From NCBI GenBank assembly GCA_039545295.1, contig BCIK01000011.1, forward strand, positions 520,254-584,253: a stretch of 64,000 nucleotides of DNA, in the 5' to 3' direction. Made by a program: the position numbers and the translations under genes. The stretch's first letter is position 1. Each line of letters starts with the position of its first letter. Shown one piece after another: positions 27,091 through 38,300 of the stretch. The notes beneath the pieces are model-generated. The model was not told where the DNA came from. It was given only the letters and a program-made list of their open reading frames with translations, and ran no database searches. The stretch is from Udeniomyces pyricola. Lineage: Eukaryota; Basidiomycota; Tremellomycetes; Cystofilobasidiales; Mrakiaceae.

Positions 27091-28596
27091 ATGAGGGTAA
27101 AAAACCTAGATACCTGACGAGTTTGAAAAAGAGATTCAAGGGAAGAGAACTTGATCCCATACCTGGATATCTCTCTTCATGCCCTCAAAGTCGAGGCCAA
27201 CGGTCTTCTTGTCAAAGTAGGCGTATCTTTCGACCTTGAGACCTGAGTCGAGCCATGATGGGATTAAGAGACGACGCTGGTAAGTGACCGAGGCTTAAGC
27301 TCCTGTGATGTCATGTCAAGATTCTACCGACCGGCATCAACCGAGATTGGAACATGGTTGCCCCAGGTGGGAGTGGGAAGGTAGATCGTCTTGGCGTGAG
27401 GGTAGTGACGCGCAAAGAAGGCGGTTCCTATGCGAAGAGCGCCAGTACCCGAGATGCTCTGCGTCACGGCAATCTATGGATCAAAGGGATATAACTCAGA
27501 TCAACACATCATCTGGACAACATGTTCATGCTCCGACACACTAAGCTATCACTTCAGACACATCCATGAGTGTCAAAAGACGCACCCTGTTTTCCTGGAA
27601 AGGCTTCGAGTCGGCACCGTACGCGAGCTTGGCGGCAAGCTTGGTGAACTCTCCCAGACCAGTGATGGGGACTGTCGAATGTTTCAATTTGAAGAGAGAG
27701 AAAAAAAGAGACAAAATCAAGGAAGAAAATCATATGTGAAGGATCCCAAAGTGAGTATCGAGGCAGATGCAAAGAATGAGGAGGCCTCGACACGAGCAAG
27801 GCGTCACGTCGGCTAAAGTCGTCAATCCGGCCGGGCAATCCCGGCTCAATCACGGGGATGACGGGGACGGGCTCTTGGAAGGACCAATGACATACGGTAT
27901 TCCTTATCACCCTGCTGCTTGAAGATCAGCTCCTCTGCCTATCAGACGGGAAAAATCAAGTGCAAGATCGGGGAGGCATGGTGAGCAATGGGCGGAAGAA
28001 ACCGGTAGTTGAGTCCATCTCCGGTCCGATCTAAGCGAAGAGGATCAAGGAGGAAAGGAGGGTGAAGCGAGACGGGAGAAAGCTTACCTTGATGACCGAA
28101 GGAAGGACGTAGGGCTTGCCATTGCCGTCTCGCTATGAGAAAGAAGATAGATTATGGGCATGTCAGGTCGAATGAGATGTGCTTCAGACGGATGGATCTA
28201 GGAAAGGTTGAGTACGAACGTAAGCGCCTGGCGACGGCCAAGATCCAGGACCAAAGGGCGGCATAGCAAGTGAATTGTGAGTGGTTGCTTCTCCGATCGG
28301 ACAAGCTCGGACGGCGAGTGGGGGAACTGACCGACACCAAGGTTGATCTTGCGGGGGTCCTGGTCTCTCTTAAAAGCTTCGCTGACACCTGAGTGGAATG
28401 GGAATGAGCTTTGGACAGAAGCTGAGCGGCAAGAGGTAGGGGAGAGGAGGGGGGGGGGGGCGAAGGGGGGTAATGACGGACCGAGGATGGGATCAGGAGG
28501 ACCGGCCTTGACACTGGCCCAGACGGAGGCGGACCTGGTGAGGGTTGGGGCAAAGGATCGGAAAGGTTGAGCTGTGATTGTTCGGATGGCGAGCAT
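25904..28596 (-). CDS. Aspartate aminotransferase, probably mitochondrial (EC 2.6.1.1)
   Basis: This PLP enzyme interconverts aspartate/2-oxoglutarate and oxaloacetate/glutamate. The start [20 protein letters not shown] is a plausible matrix presequence. It continues [32 protein letters not shown], an 8-nt exon giving AY, then [15 protein letters not shown] (28132-28088). Later segments are [37 protein letters not shown], the substrate-binding [50 protein letters not shown] and the PLP-lysine context [30 protein letters not shown] and a tail ending KVVKGEL before TAA at 25904 complete it. All conserved blocks are present in order. One intron carries a 58-nt poly-T tract before its 3' splice site. 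It is divergent from the thiamine pyrophosphokinase gene. Confidence 0.95.
27032..27089 (+). repeat. Poly(A)58 tract (poly-T on the gene strand) in an intron
   Basis: Fifty-eight consecutive A residues lie in an intron of the minus-strand aminotransferase gene. On the sense strand this is T58 followed by GTGCAG and the exon at 27025, so it serves as the polypyrimidine tract of that intron. Confidence 0.9.
28220..28227 (-). other. 8-nt microexon in aspartate aminotransferase
   Basis: GCGCTTAC on the minus strand lies between a CCAG acceptor and a GTTCGT donor. The upstream exon ends GTC-G at 28332 (donor GTCAGT) and the downstream exon starts CGA-GAC at 28132. Including it gives GVG-AY-RDG, the conserved motif; omitting it shifts the frame. 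Confidence 0.8.
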
Positions 28597-28952
28597 GATG
28601 TGGTGTATGTGTGTAGTTTGAGGAGATGTCGGGAGCGTGAAGCGAGAAAGGGGAAAGCAAGAGGCAGCAGGTGAGGGGAAATGGAAATCCAGAAGCGCCA
28701 GAGCGAGTCGAGTCAGTGCGCGATCGATCGAGGTTGCCATAGCCAAGCACCAGACGGGAATCTCCGAATGGCATGACCCGTTCAGTCTACGACATAGACG
28801 TACATGATATATAGTCCACTCATCAACCAACCTATAACCCGACTACGCCACCTCTCTAGTGCCACTCATTTTACATTTATCCACGCCCATCACTTCAATA
28901 CAGTCTCCCGTCATCATCGACAGCACCAACACCAACACCAACGCCAGCAACC

Positions 28953-28999
<47 letters not shown>
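28597..28999. promoter_or_regulatory. Divergent promoter, aminotransferase (-) / thiamine pyrophosphokinase (+)
   Basis: A 403-bp interval between divergent ATGs. TGATATATAG at 28804-28813 is TATA-like, about 190 bp upstream of the plus-strand start, followed by an A/C-rich leader that ends in the CAA repeat. Confidence 0.35.
28954..28998 (+). repeat. (CAA)15 repeat in the 5' leader
   Basis: Fifteen CAA units run to two bases before the ATG at 29000. There is no upstream in-frame ATG, so the repeat should be untranslated leader rather than a poly-Asn N-terminus. Confidence 0.85.
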
Positions 29000-29000
<1 letters not shown>

Positions 29001-29706
29001 TGCCATCTCCCCACAAACCTCCCACCACATGGGACACCTCTGCCTTTCTCTCCAACCCAACGACCTCGGACCCCAAGCCAGAGGCAACCCGCCAGGCACT
29101 CATTGTCCTCAACTTGCCCATCACTCGACTCGACATTTTCCGACGCGTCTGGTGTTCGAGTGAGTGAGCCGTTCGCTCCCATCATCTAATCCATACATCA
29201 TCGACACACTAACGGCTTCATTCCATCATCCCTTTGCTTTCGTCATTCATCTCCCTTTCTACCTGCGGACCGACGGTCTCGACCCAGCCCAGTTGAGATT
29301 CTGCGCTGATGGCGGTGCCAACAGACTCCATGATGCATTCACAAACGAAGCCGCGCGTTTAGAGTTGGTCGTTGCATCCTTTCCTCCCTCCTCTCCCTCC
29401 CCCTTCCCTTTTCGCGGTTCTTGCTTGTCATGGTTTCAACCTCGTCGTCGCATCGTTTGTCGTCGCTACACCCATATCTTCCGAGACCGACCAAAGAGGA
29501 TGTAACTCCCTTTTGTTCTCAGATACAAACCAAACCTCATCAAGGGCGATCTAGACTCCATCCGACCCGATGTTCGGCAATTCTACGAGAGCCATGTAAG
29601 CTGCACTGATCTTGATCTTTTTTTAATGCTTTCGTTCACTCTTCTTTGGAGATCCGTTCAAGAAACCGGCCCGCTGATGAACTGTTTGGAAACCGCGTCT
29701 TTTTAT

Positions 29707-29739
<33 letters not shown>

Positions 29740-30847
29740 CTGGGGACATGTTAAGGGAGTACAAGTTGTCCATGACCCCGACCAGTACTCGACAGACCTC
29801 ATGAAATGCATCGCCTCTCTCGCCGAGATTGAAACCCGCCAATCTCTAACTGTACGATGATCTCATTTCGTTCCTTCTCCTTTTTGTTTCCCCCCAAAGA
29901 CAGACAAGAAGGAATGTATGTATTCAGACGTGCTGGGTGTGGGAGACGTTTAACGAAGTTTTCGTTTTCTTCTTCTTCCTTTGTTCTTGGACGGACAGTA
30001 CGACTTGATCCTTTTTGGCGGCCTGACGGGTCGACTTGACCAAACGACGCATACCCTTTCGCTTCTCCACAAGATGCGGACTCAACGAGACAAGATTTGG
30101 GTCGTTTCGGAAGACGAGGTCGCATGGGTCATTGATTCGGTTCGTTCTGCTCCACAGAACTCCTCTCCACTCCCCCCCCCCCCCCATTGTTGCGGACGCT
30201 CCGTTGCTTGTCTCTGCTCGGGGACATCTGTCGCATTCGCATTGGCATACTCCATCGAGTCAACAACGAAGGTACATCTCACCCGTCACGTTGAAATCAT
30301 TCTCACTGCTCTGTGCGGAATTTATTTATTTTTTTCGTAGGGAGAGCATTTGATACCAGTCGATCACTCCCTTCTCGGCCCGACATGTGGTATCCTTCCT
30401 CTTGGGATCTCGTCTTCTGTCATCACCACCAATGGACTCGAATGGGATGTTGGTTCGTGACACTACTCTCCTCTTGCTTCTGAGACTGTCCTTATTACAT
30501 TGTCTCTCGTCTGTCTCGTGCAATAAGGACTCAGTAGGGAGACGGACAGCAAGCTCATCATCGCGAGTTTTTTTTTGGACGTGCTAACCTCACTTTCTTT
30601 CCCTCTCTTTGTCTTCTTCCATCTCTCTCCTTCTATCTCTCTCTCCCCCTCCCCCCACCTTTCCCCTTCCCCTCTATCCAATTTACGTCGGTCACGCTTT
30701 GGTTCTCATGTTTGGACAGATGACTGGGAAACCTCGTTCGACACTCAAATCTCGACGTCAAACCATCTCGTCCCGGGTCGAGACGTCGTCTCGATACGAA
30801 CGAGCGAACCCATGTGGTGGTGTTGTGCGATCCGGGCGTGGGAGTGA
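29000..30847 (+). CDS. Thiamine pyrophosphokinase (Thi80/TPK1 family, EC 2.7.6.2)
   Basis: The enzyme transfers pyrophosphate from ATP to thiamine to make TPP. Exon 1 (29000-29159) encodes MPSPHKPPTTWDTSAFLS and ALIVLNLPI. The next exons give LRFCADGGANRLHDAF (from 29288), YKPNLIKGDLDSIRPDVR (from 29523) and VVHDPDQYSTDLMKCIASL. YDLILFGGLTGRLDQTTHTL follows, then EHLIPVDHSLLGPTCGILPL, GLEWDVDDWETSF, and QISTSNHL near the C-terminus. The ADGGANR, GDLDSI, DQxxTDL, GGxxGRxDQ and TSN signatures are the TPK fold and active-site landmarks. Stop TGA ends at 30847. Some splice choices near 29853-29999 are ambiguous (a 12-nt exon is possible). The start is the first ATG after the CAA repeat. Confidence 0.93.
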
Positions 30848-31776
30848 GAGGGGATTTTTCTTTTCTTTTCTTTCCTTACTTAAAGAAAAAGAGGCGGGGT
30901 GAGGGGGGGTTAGGTACGCGTGGGTTGAGAATAGAGAAACGAGAGTGTCGACGAAGGGCCAGAAGAGTTTGGTTCGATCGCGGATGGAACGGAACGGAAA
31001 GTATGTATCTACCATATATATATATATATATACGGAACGAAAGAAAAAAAAAAGAAAAAAAAGAAAAAACGATACAGCAAGACATAAGTGATAGTTCATG
31101 AAGCTTTTTTTTTTTTTTTTTTGCTCTTTCTTTACTATGGATTTTTTTTTTCTTCTCTCTCTTTGGGATGGGATGGGGTGAGTGAGTGGGCGAGTGAGTT
31201 GTCGGACTAGATAGGATGACACAGATCGACTTGAACATGCGAGAAAGGAAGTAAGTAAGTTCGCGCCTAGCAAGCTATATATATAGGCGACAGGAAAGAT
31301 GTTGGGTTGCAGGATAAAAAACGTGACCGGGGTCAACATGTTGGATATACGTGGAAAAGAAACAAGGTGGATTGATGAATGGACGGATAGGTGGATGGGA
31401 AAAAGATTCAAGAAGATGGAGGATGAAGGAAAAAAGAACAAAAAAAAAAAAAAAACGAAAAGAGTACATGAGGGAAACATGGGTCTGGATGGATCGAGTC
31501 GTGGAACTAGCATGCATTGATTAAGAGGAAGAGAGAAAAAGGATGGGATAGGAGAGGGAATGCCGAACAACATCAGGAGAGATAAATGTACATCATGCGG
31601 GGGAAAAAAAGAAGAAATAAAAAAAACCAACGAGTTTTCCTGTTCTGGAGCAACGTGTATATGCGAAGCAGGTATGCTAGTCCGCCAAGGGCGGCTACTA
31701 TGTCCCCCTTCCCCTCTCCATCCAAACCTGTCTCTAGCCCTCCGCTACGACTCTGAAGTAAAGAGTTTGCGTTGGA
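30848..31776. other. Convergent interval with microsatellites
   Basis: The 930 bp between the thiamine pyrophosphokinase and Atos-like stops contain (AT)9 at 31014-31032 and a T17-type run near 31107-31123. Several A-rich runs follow (31038-31067, 31437-31456). Long minus-strand frames here are low-complexity Phe/Ser/Leu artefacts. No gene is supportable. Confidence 0.5.
31014..31032. repeat. (AT)9 microsatellite
   Basis: Nineteen alternating A/T bases about 170 bp past the thiamine pyrophosphokinase stop. Confidence 0.85.
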
Positions 31777-34283
31777 TCAACTGTCCTTGCTACCTGTAGA
31801 CGGTTTATCATCCAACCTCAACCAATCCATCCACTTCCTCGCTACCCTCACTTCCTCTGTCTCTTCTCTTTCTTCGTCATCCGTGTCCTGCTTTTGTGGT
31901 GATGGCTGATGTTGGTGCTGCTGCTCTCGCACAAGCGAAAGTCCGCCTTGGAGTTTTCTTCTTTGATCATTGGCTCCGGGTTCAGCGGGGGTGAGGGTAG
32001 ACCTGGGTGGTGTAGGGAAGAGACTCGAGCGACCATGATGTTCGATGTTGACCTCTGGAGATCGATCCCTCTCCCTTGGACGAGCGTGTCGATGTGTGAA
32101 CCAATCCTTTCCATCGTCATCCCCCTTGAGCGAAAGCACCACAGAAGCTGGAGACTCTGTTAGGTCTTTGTGGTTCCTGCCTGGACCTCCCATCTCTCGA
32201 CCACCTGGATATTTCGAACTCGCCCTCCCCCTCGACGCCTCTGTGCTCTCACCCCTGCCTTTACCACCGCCTCCCCCACCTCTTCTTCTCCTTCCCCGAC
32301 TTTCACTCCTCTTCCTTTCTCGTCCACTCCCACCACCACCACCCAGCGCACCTCCTCCGACCACAACGGCAATCGCCCTCCGTCTCCTCGCTTCCCTTCG
32401 CAACCTCTCGTACTCCTCCTCTTCCCATTCCGGCTCATAAGGCGTGAACCTTTCAGCACCCAGCGATGCATCCCCAAGGTCTGTCGTCGTCCGCAAGTTG
32501 GACGTGCCAGATTTCGAAGAGGACGATGGGGCAGAGTAAAAAGGCGAAGACGAGAGGGACGAAAAGATGAGGCGAAGGGAAGAGTGCAGATAGTATTTTT
32601 GGTGATGATGGCGTCGAAGAGGAGGAAGACTTGGCTCGGATGGGTGCGATGACGGCGTGTTGGGACGCATAGGCTCCTGGTCGGGGTCGGTATAGGACGG
32701 AATCGAAGGGGTTGGCGGTGACCCTACATCAATGAAACCATCCTCCAGCTCTCCCTCTTCTGATCCCGCTCTCTCGTCAGCTTCAACGTCGATTCCTTTC
32801 GATAACCTCCCGGTCCTAGCCTTGCGCGAAGATCCTCCCGGGGTCAAACTCTTGACCCGCTTCATGCCCCGTCCACTACCTCTTCCGGTGCGCTTAGTAG
32901 TATCGCGACTAAGCGCGGTATGAGTGCTCGAAGAAGCCGACGAGGAAGGAGCCTGAGTGGCGATGACGTCGGCAGCCTCTTTGTCGCCTTTCCTCTCTGT
33001 CATAGCGGGGCTGCAGATATGAAGTGTGACGCTCCCTCGGAGCACATCCCTCCCTCCTACTCCTCCAACACGCTCGTACGTGTTCTGTCGAAGGATCATC
33101 CGGGAACCCTCCGGCATATCTCGGACGTCGTACGGAACGAGAAAGACGCGGATCCCCGTGCCGGTTGGGTTTGAGACGAGGAATTGGAGTTGTCCCTTGG
33201 CGGGAATGCGATAGCCAGGGAATGCATGATGGTCGATGGACCGATGCGAGCGGGAAGACGTCGGGGAGGTCACGGTCGAGGATGGAGGAGGTGGTGTGAT
33301 GAGGGAAAGATAATGCGAGGAGAGCGAGACTGAAGCTAGGTAAGGGGTAGATGGTGGCGTAGGCAAGGGGGCCAGGATCGTCGTGGCCGAAGGTGAGGTC
33401 GAAAGCGAGGCATGCTTGGAGCTCAGCCTAGTTGGTGAAGTGGGTCCGTGATGAAAAGTGCTGGTGGCAGGGGGGGTTGGATTCGATGGACAAGGCGTCG
33501 TCGTGCTGTCGAGCGACAAGGGGAAGAAGTGAGCGGTGAAGGGCAGGATGAGGTGGGGTGGACATTTGAGCGAAGGCGGCGTCGAAGGGCCCATGCCGAG
33601 GACAGAGATGGACAGTCGGAAGGGCAGAGGAGGGGATGGAGACGTGGAGAAGCGAAAGGAGAGGAGACTATGAAAAATGTTGAGACAAAGCAAGGGGAAG
33701 CGGTACGATCGTCAAGCGAGGAAACCAAAGGAAGGGTAAAGCCGCGATCGCGCGACACAACCAAGACCAGGCACAGAGAACTTGAGTCAGTATCAAACAT
33801 GTACAGTGCCCCGATATAGCTATGGCGGAGGCCGTGCGAATTATTTCTCCTTTGAACTTGGGTCAGAACGAAGCGAAATGGGTCTGGAGACAAGGATCGG
33901 CCAAGGGATTGGCCGTCTTACTTTGACTCATAACTACCAACGAAACCGAGACCATTGCCGAGAGTGACACTCCGACTCAAGCTGGTACCTTCGATCCCGA
34001 GGGGTAATTTGATTGTACTCGAGCTCGAGGAGCGGCGTCGCCTGGCATACGACCCATGGACCGGGAGGGGCGAAGTTGATCCCGCAGCGGTTGGAGGAAC
34101 GGAAGAGGAGGAGGCGGCTGCCGACGACGTATGGTCGAAAGCCGATTCAAGAGGGACAGGTCGAAGCGGTGAGGACGGGTACTGGGACGGGAAGCTGCTG
34201 GACGTCCAGGAGGCGGACGGAGTGGTGAGAATGGCAGTGGGTTTGGGGTTGGGAAGGGCAATGGGGCGAGGAGAGGTGGTCAT
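31777..34283 (-). CDS. Atos/FAM214-like protein (DUF4210 plus C-terminal meiosis-associated domain)
   Basis: Two exons (34283-33922 and 33667-31777) sum to 2253 nt, 750 residues. After a Pro/Ser-rich N-terminus (MTTSPRPIALPNPKPTAIL), the exon junction builds GSYESNLLSFRFSTSPS, followed by ISVLGMGPSTPPSLKCPPHL and LPFTAHFFPLS; this is the Atos/FAM214 N-terminal conserved block. About 100 residues later GYRIPAKGQLQFLVSNPTG and RVFLVPYDVRDMPEGSRMIL match the conserved C-terminal block linked to chromosome segregation and meiosis. RYYLHSSLRLIFSS-type and PYEPEWEEEEYERLRREARR segments follow, then a disordered basic/Gly-rich tail. Animal Atos proteins are transcriptional regulators; function in fungi is poorly known, so a nuclear role is inference. 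Upstream TTG-started extension was ignored in favour of the ATG at 34283. Confidence 0.88.
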
Positions 34284-35366
34284 GGGCGTTTGGGAGAAAT
34301 GGACAAGGGACCGAGCGCAGGCGAGCAAAAGGGATCATTCAAATATCAAACGCGAACACACAATCCAGTGCCCCCCTTGCAGCCTGCAACTAATTAGGGC
34401 ATTAATCGGATAATCAATCATCGCTATGCTGAAGAGTGCGTCGGTGTTATATGAGGTCTAGTCGCCTGGAAGAGAGAAAGAGAGAAAACTTGACAACATG
34501 CATGATCGATCAAACTAGTAAACAAAAAGCACAATGCAGAGATCGAAGCGCGCGGATCCGATTATCTGGGCCGAGAACGGCCAGAGATCGTGAGAGAAAG
34601 AGACCATGAACCATTGACCAGGCAAAAAAAGATAGAGAAAAAAAGAAAAGAAAAAAACCCGGCGATAATATGATATGTATCATGTTGTATCATGCAATAT
34701 CATGATCAAATGAAATCCGAAAGAAAGGACCGGTCAGCTTGATCGACTGGACCGATCGCTTGAGCCCGCTTGAGCACTGTCCTTGTTCTCTTTCCTTACA
34801 TCCTCCTTGAGCTTGGTCTCTCTCGACGTGCCTACAGTTCACCACTCGAATCCCTCGTCTTCTCAGCCCTCGTTTCAATCTCGCCGAGCCTTGTCGCGTA
34901 CCTTCTGACTTATCCTCGACGTAAGTGTATCTTCCGATCCGGCCAGAGAGCGCCCTCTTCGGCCCATCGCCACCCCGCGTCTTGGTCCAACTTGACTTGC
35001 AGTTGACACTCGCTGCTGGGACCAACCAAACCACGCGCCTCGTTTGCCCTCCTTTATACGACGCGACGCCTTCCGCTCATCTCTCCCATCCTCGCTCGGC
35101 ATACTTGCGGCTGCACTCCCTGCCTCGCCGTACATCTTCCCATCCGCATACTCACATCTGTCCTCTTTCTTTGTCTTGCATCCCTATCGTTCACGTCACA
35201 CACTGCTCGGACCCGTCTCACCCATCCTCATCCTCATCCTCATCCTCCTGGCCTAACTTCCCCTGACTTCCCCATACAACAGACTCCCAACGTACCTGTC
35301 CTTTCGTGACCAGTCTCGCCCTCGCATCCCCTTCCTTGATTTCCCTCGTCCTGCTCTCGGCCCCTC
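34284..35366. promoter_or_regulatory. Divergent promoter, Atos-like (-) / Bem2-like (+)
   Basis: A 1.08-kb interval between divergent ATGs. It holds the phased TATCATG repeats (separate entry) near 34670-34704 and a C/T-rich plus-strand leader from about 34780 to 35366. No gene is supportable within it. Confidence 0.4.
34670..34704. promoter_or_regulatory. Palindrome plus three TATCATG copies at 10-bp spacing
   Basis: ATGATATGTATCAT at 34670-34683 is a perfect dyad of ATGATA around TG. TATCATG starts at 34678, 34688 and 34698, exactly one helical turn apart. It sits in the divergent promoter and looks like a clustered binding site, though no known factor is assigned. Confidence 0.35.
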
Positions 35367-38300
35367 ATGCTCGGTCGATCTCGCAAGGGGAAGAAGGACT
35401 CCATCCCCTCGGGCTCGTCATCGTCATCTATCCCTTCCCCATCAGAGCATGGCTCAGTCGCGTCGCCGTCCCCTATCTCACCCTCCACTGACCCTTCCGC
35501 TCACCAACAACCATCAACCTCGGCCTCACCCTCGTTACCATCATCTGGCTCCTTTCCGTCGGAACGTTCCTCACTCGGGGGATATCTCTTCTCCAAAAAG
35601 ACGTGGTTCGGCGGGGGTCCCTCTGCGAGCAGCCGCGAACGGACTCAGTCTGCCAGTAGCCCTAGCAACAACCGGGAGGCCTCCCACCCCCATCACCCTC
35701 ATTCCCATCAGACCTCGGCGCTCGCTTCAAACGGTTCGCTATCAGCCAAGAAAGCGGCAGGCAAGCTTGCCCAGGCTCAGACCAAGGGGCGTAAGGGCAG
35801 TAGCAACTCCATCACGTCCGAGATAATCAGTGGACCTATGCCGTCTCCATTGATGCCTTCCTTCAGCACCAACTTTGCCTCGAGCTCTTCTGTTTCGGTG
35901 TCAGGCTGCAACACGACGACTCTTCCCATCACTGCTTCCTCGTCCTCTGCCAGTCAAACCACCTCATCTTCGACTCAATCCGGCCGCGGCTTCTTCACCC
36001 GCAGGTCGGCCGTGTCTGGCCCGAGTCCGGCCCCCGGCCACCTCTTGTCTCCCCCCTCATCCACTCATGCACCTCCAGTACCTTCCGTTCCAACCCATTT
36101 CCGAGGTCGGGAACCTCACGACTATTCCAGCACTATCCCTGCCTCTTCCTCATCCCATCATCTCAAATCAGCAGCAAACCATGGAGATCCCGCAGCGCGT
36201 TCTCAAGGCCCCGTCGGCTCGCAGCCCACGAGCCGAATCCCGCTCGCAGCTAAACCCAGTCACAGCTACACCAAGTCGACCGGCAGCGACCAAGGACTCG
36301 TCGGATTGGATCATGCCGATAAGAAGAGTTGGTCGAGGAGCATGGATGACCTCTCCAAGATGTTGGCTCCGAGCTCGACTGAAGAACTCGCGAGGATCGA
36401 ACATTATAGGCGGGACAGACAACTGTCCAACGGGCCTGTTTCTGGTCAGGAAAGGTGAGTACTGAGATCAGGGTTGCATGCTTCGCTAGACTGCCCGACT
36501 GTTGTCTCGAGAAAGACAAGACTGAAGTTCCGTCGGCGCTTCTCTCTCATACGATCAGCTTGACACCCCAGCCCCATACAAATGAATCCCGATCACCTAT
36601 CTCGACTGCCCTTGATGCCAATTCCAGCGCCTCATCTCGCTCCAGCGATGCCTTTAGGGAGCCCGTGGACGCACACTCACTGTCCACTATTACCGCCACC
36701 GAGCAGATCGCCTTTCCGACCACCACTTCGTCCCTGACCTCTGACTCGCGTTCTCATCCGATTCACAAGCTTGCCACCGACCTCGCAAATCCTATATCAT
36801 CATCTGAGAGCTCTCCTCGAGGTCAAACCCTGAACAGTAGTAACAGCCAGCAGAGCTCGTTCAACTCGAATCTTTCCGCTTGGGCCTTTTCGGGAGAGCC
36901 GTCGGGATCGGGTCCGCGAGCGGGCGCGCGAGGGAAGCTGCTTGGCTCGGACTCCAATGAAAGCAAACCAGGGGGTTCAAACTCCAGCTACCGTCACTCG
37001 CGCGTCCTGAGTACCGGGATGCTGCTTGGTGGTAAGGGCAAAGAGCGTGAGAGGGAAAAGGAGCGATCCAAGGGTCGCGACCACCGAGTGAGGGACCGCC
37101 TCGACAGCAATGCTAGCCTTGCCAGCTTGGCTGGAGGTAGCAGTCATGGTGGCCTAGGTGGAGGAAATCACGCGTTCCGTTTACCCTTTACCTCCTCAAC
37201 CTCGCAACCGACCAAGCTGTCGACCTCGGTCTCGGCTTCTGGCGGTGCAAGCGGGGGTTCCTCGCCTTTTGGGCAATCCTCTACCCCAACGTCTCACCAT
37301 CATCTCCACACTACCTCCCGGCCACGATCCCCTCTAAGTCCCGCGTCACCTCTATCACCCTCCTCACCAGCAGGCTCCCCTCATTCCAAACGTTTCTCCC
37401 AAATCGTCCATCAGTCGGGCCTTCTCCTCAAGCACGAGCCTCCAACGGCGTTCGGACGAAGCGCGCGTCACGAGAGGGATAACCTCGGTCGCCATTGGAA
37501 GGCGTACAAGGTGGAGCTCAAGGGAAGCAAGCTCTACTTTTACAAAACCCCGGGCGACCGTCGGGCCGATATTGAGGCTAGTTTCCCGACAACCATTTTG
37601 CCAGTGTCGGTGAGTTGAACTTTATGCGAATACTTCACGACTCTTCTCTAGTCACCGATGTTTACCGAGGCTGACTGTCTCTGTTGTTGTTGAATCTCTT
37701 ACATGAACCTGAACAGGACGTCATCACGCCCGACCTCTCAAGACGGGGGACCGATGAGTCGACTCGAACTGCTAGCTCAATCGTCAACGGACGGCGGACT
37801 CGCGTATACTGGGGTACTGGTCGTCACCCTGACCTTGAACTCTTCCCGCACTCCTCATCTGTAGATCAGCTGGTCGACGGCGAAGACCATAACGACCCAC
37901 AAGGCTTCTTTAGCCATGATTCTTCCAATCTCTCTTTCGCGCCGGCGTCTATCCGGTCTGCCACGCCCGAGGCTCTGTTACATGAGCTTGTCTTTGCTTC
38001 TCAATCATCCCTGTCACCAACATCGACGCCCATTGAATCAAGTCTGGTCGATCTCGTTCTCTTTTCCGCCCTCGAATTTTCGACTCCTCTACGCACCGTA
38101 GCCGACCTCTCCAAAGCCGTCGATCGAGCGACCGCTTCCTTCTCCACGCCCCTTACGCTTGACGATCAGAGCATGCTCCAAGGCGTACGATATCGAGTCA
38201 AGGGGATTGTTGAGCGATTCTGTCAAGGTGCGGCCGGCAGCTGGTGGAGCCGGAGTGAAGGATCTGAGGTCAAGATGGAGCTCTCGAGAGTTATTCGTCA

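Noticed and set aside
28859..29167. Poly-Asn N-terminal extension of the thiamine pyrophosphokinase
   Set aside because: The extension would need a GTG start; the first ATG is at 29000, after the CAA repeat.
30758..31630. 290-codon minus-strand open frame downstream of thiamine pyrophosphokinase
   Set aside because: It overlaps the true last TPK exon in antisense and consists of Phe/Ser/Lys homopolymer runs from A/T tracts.
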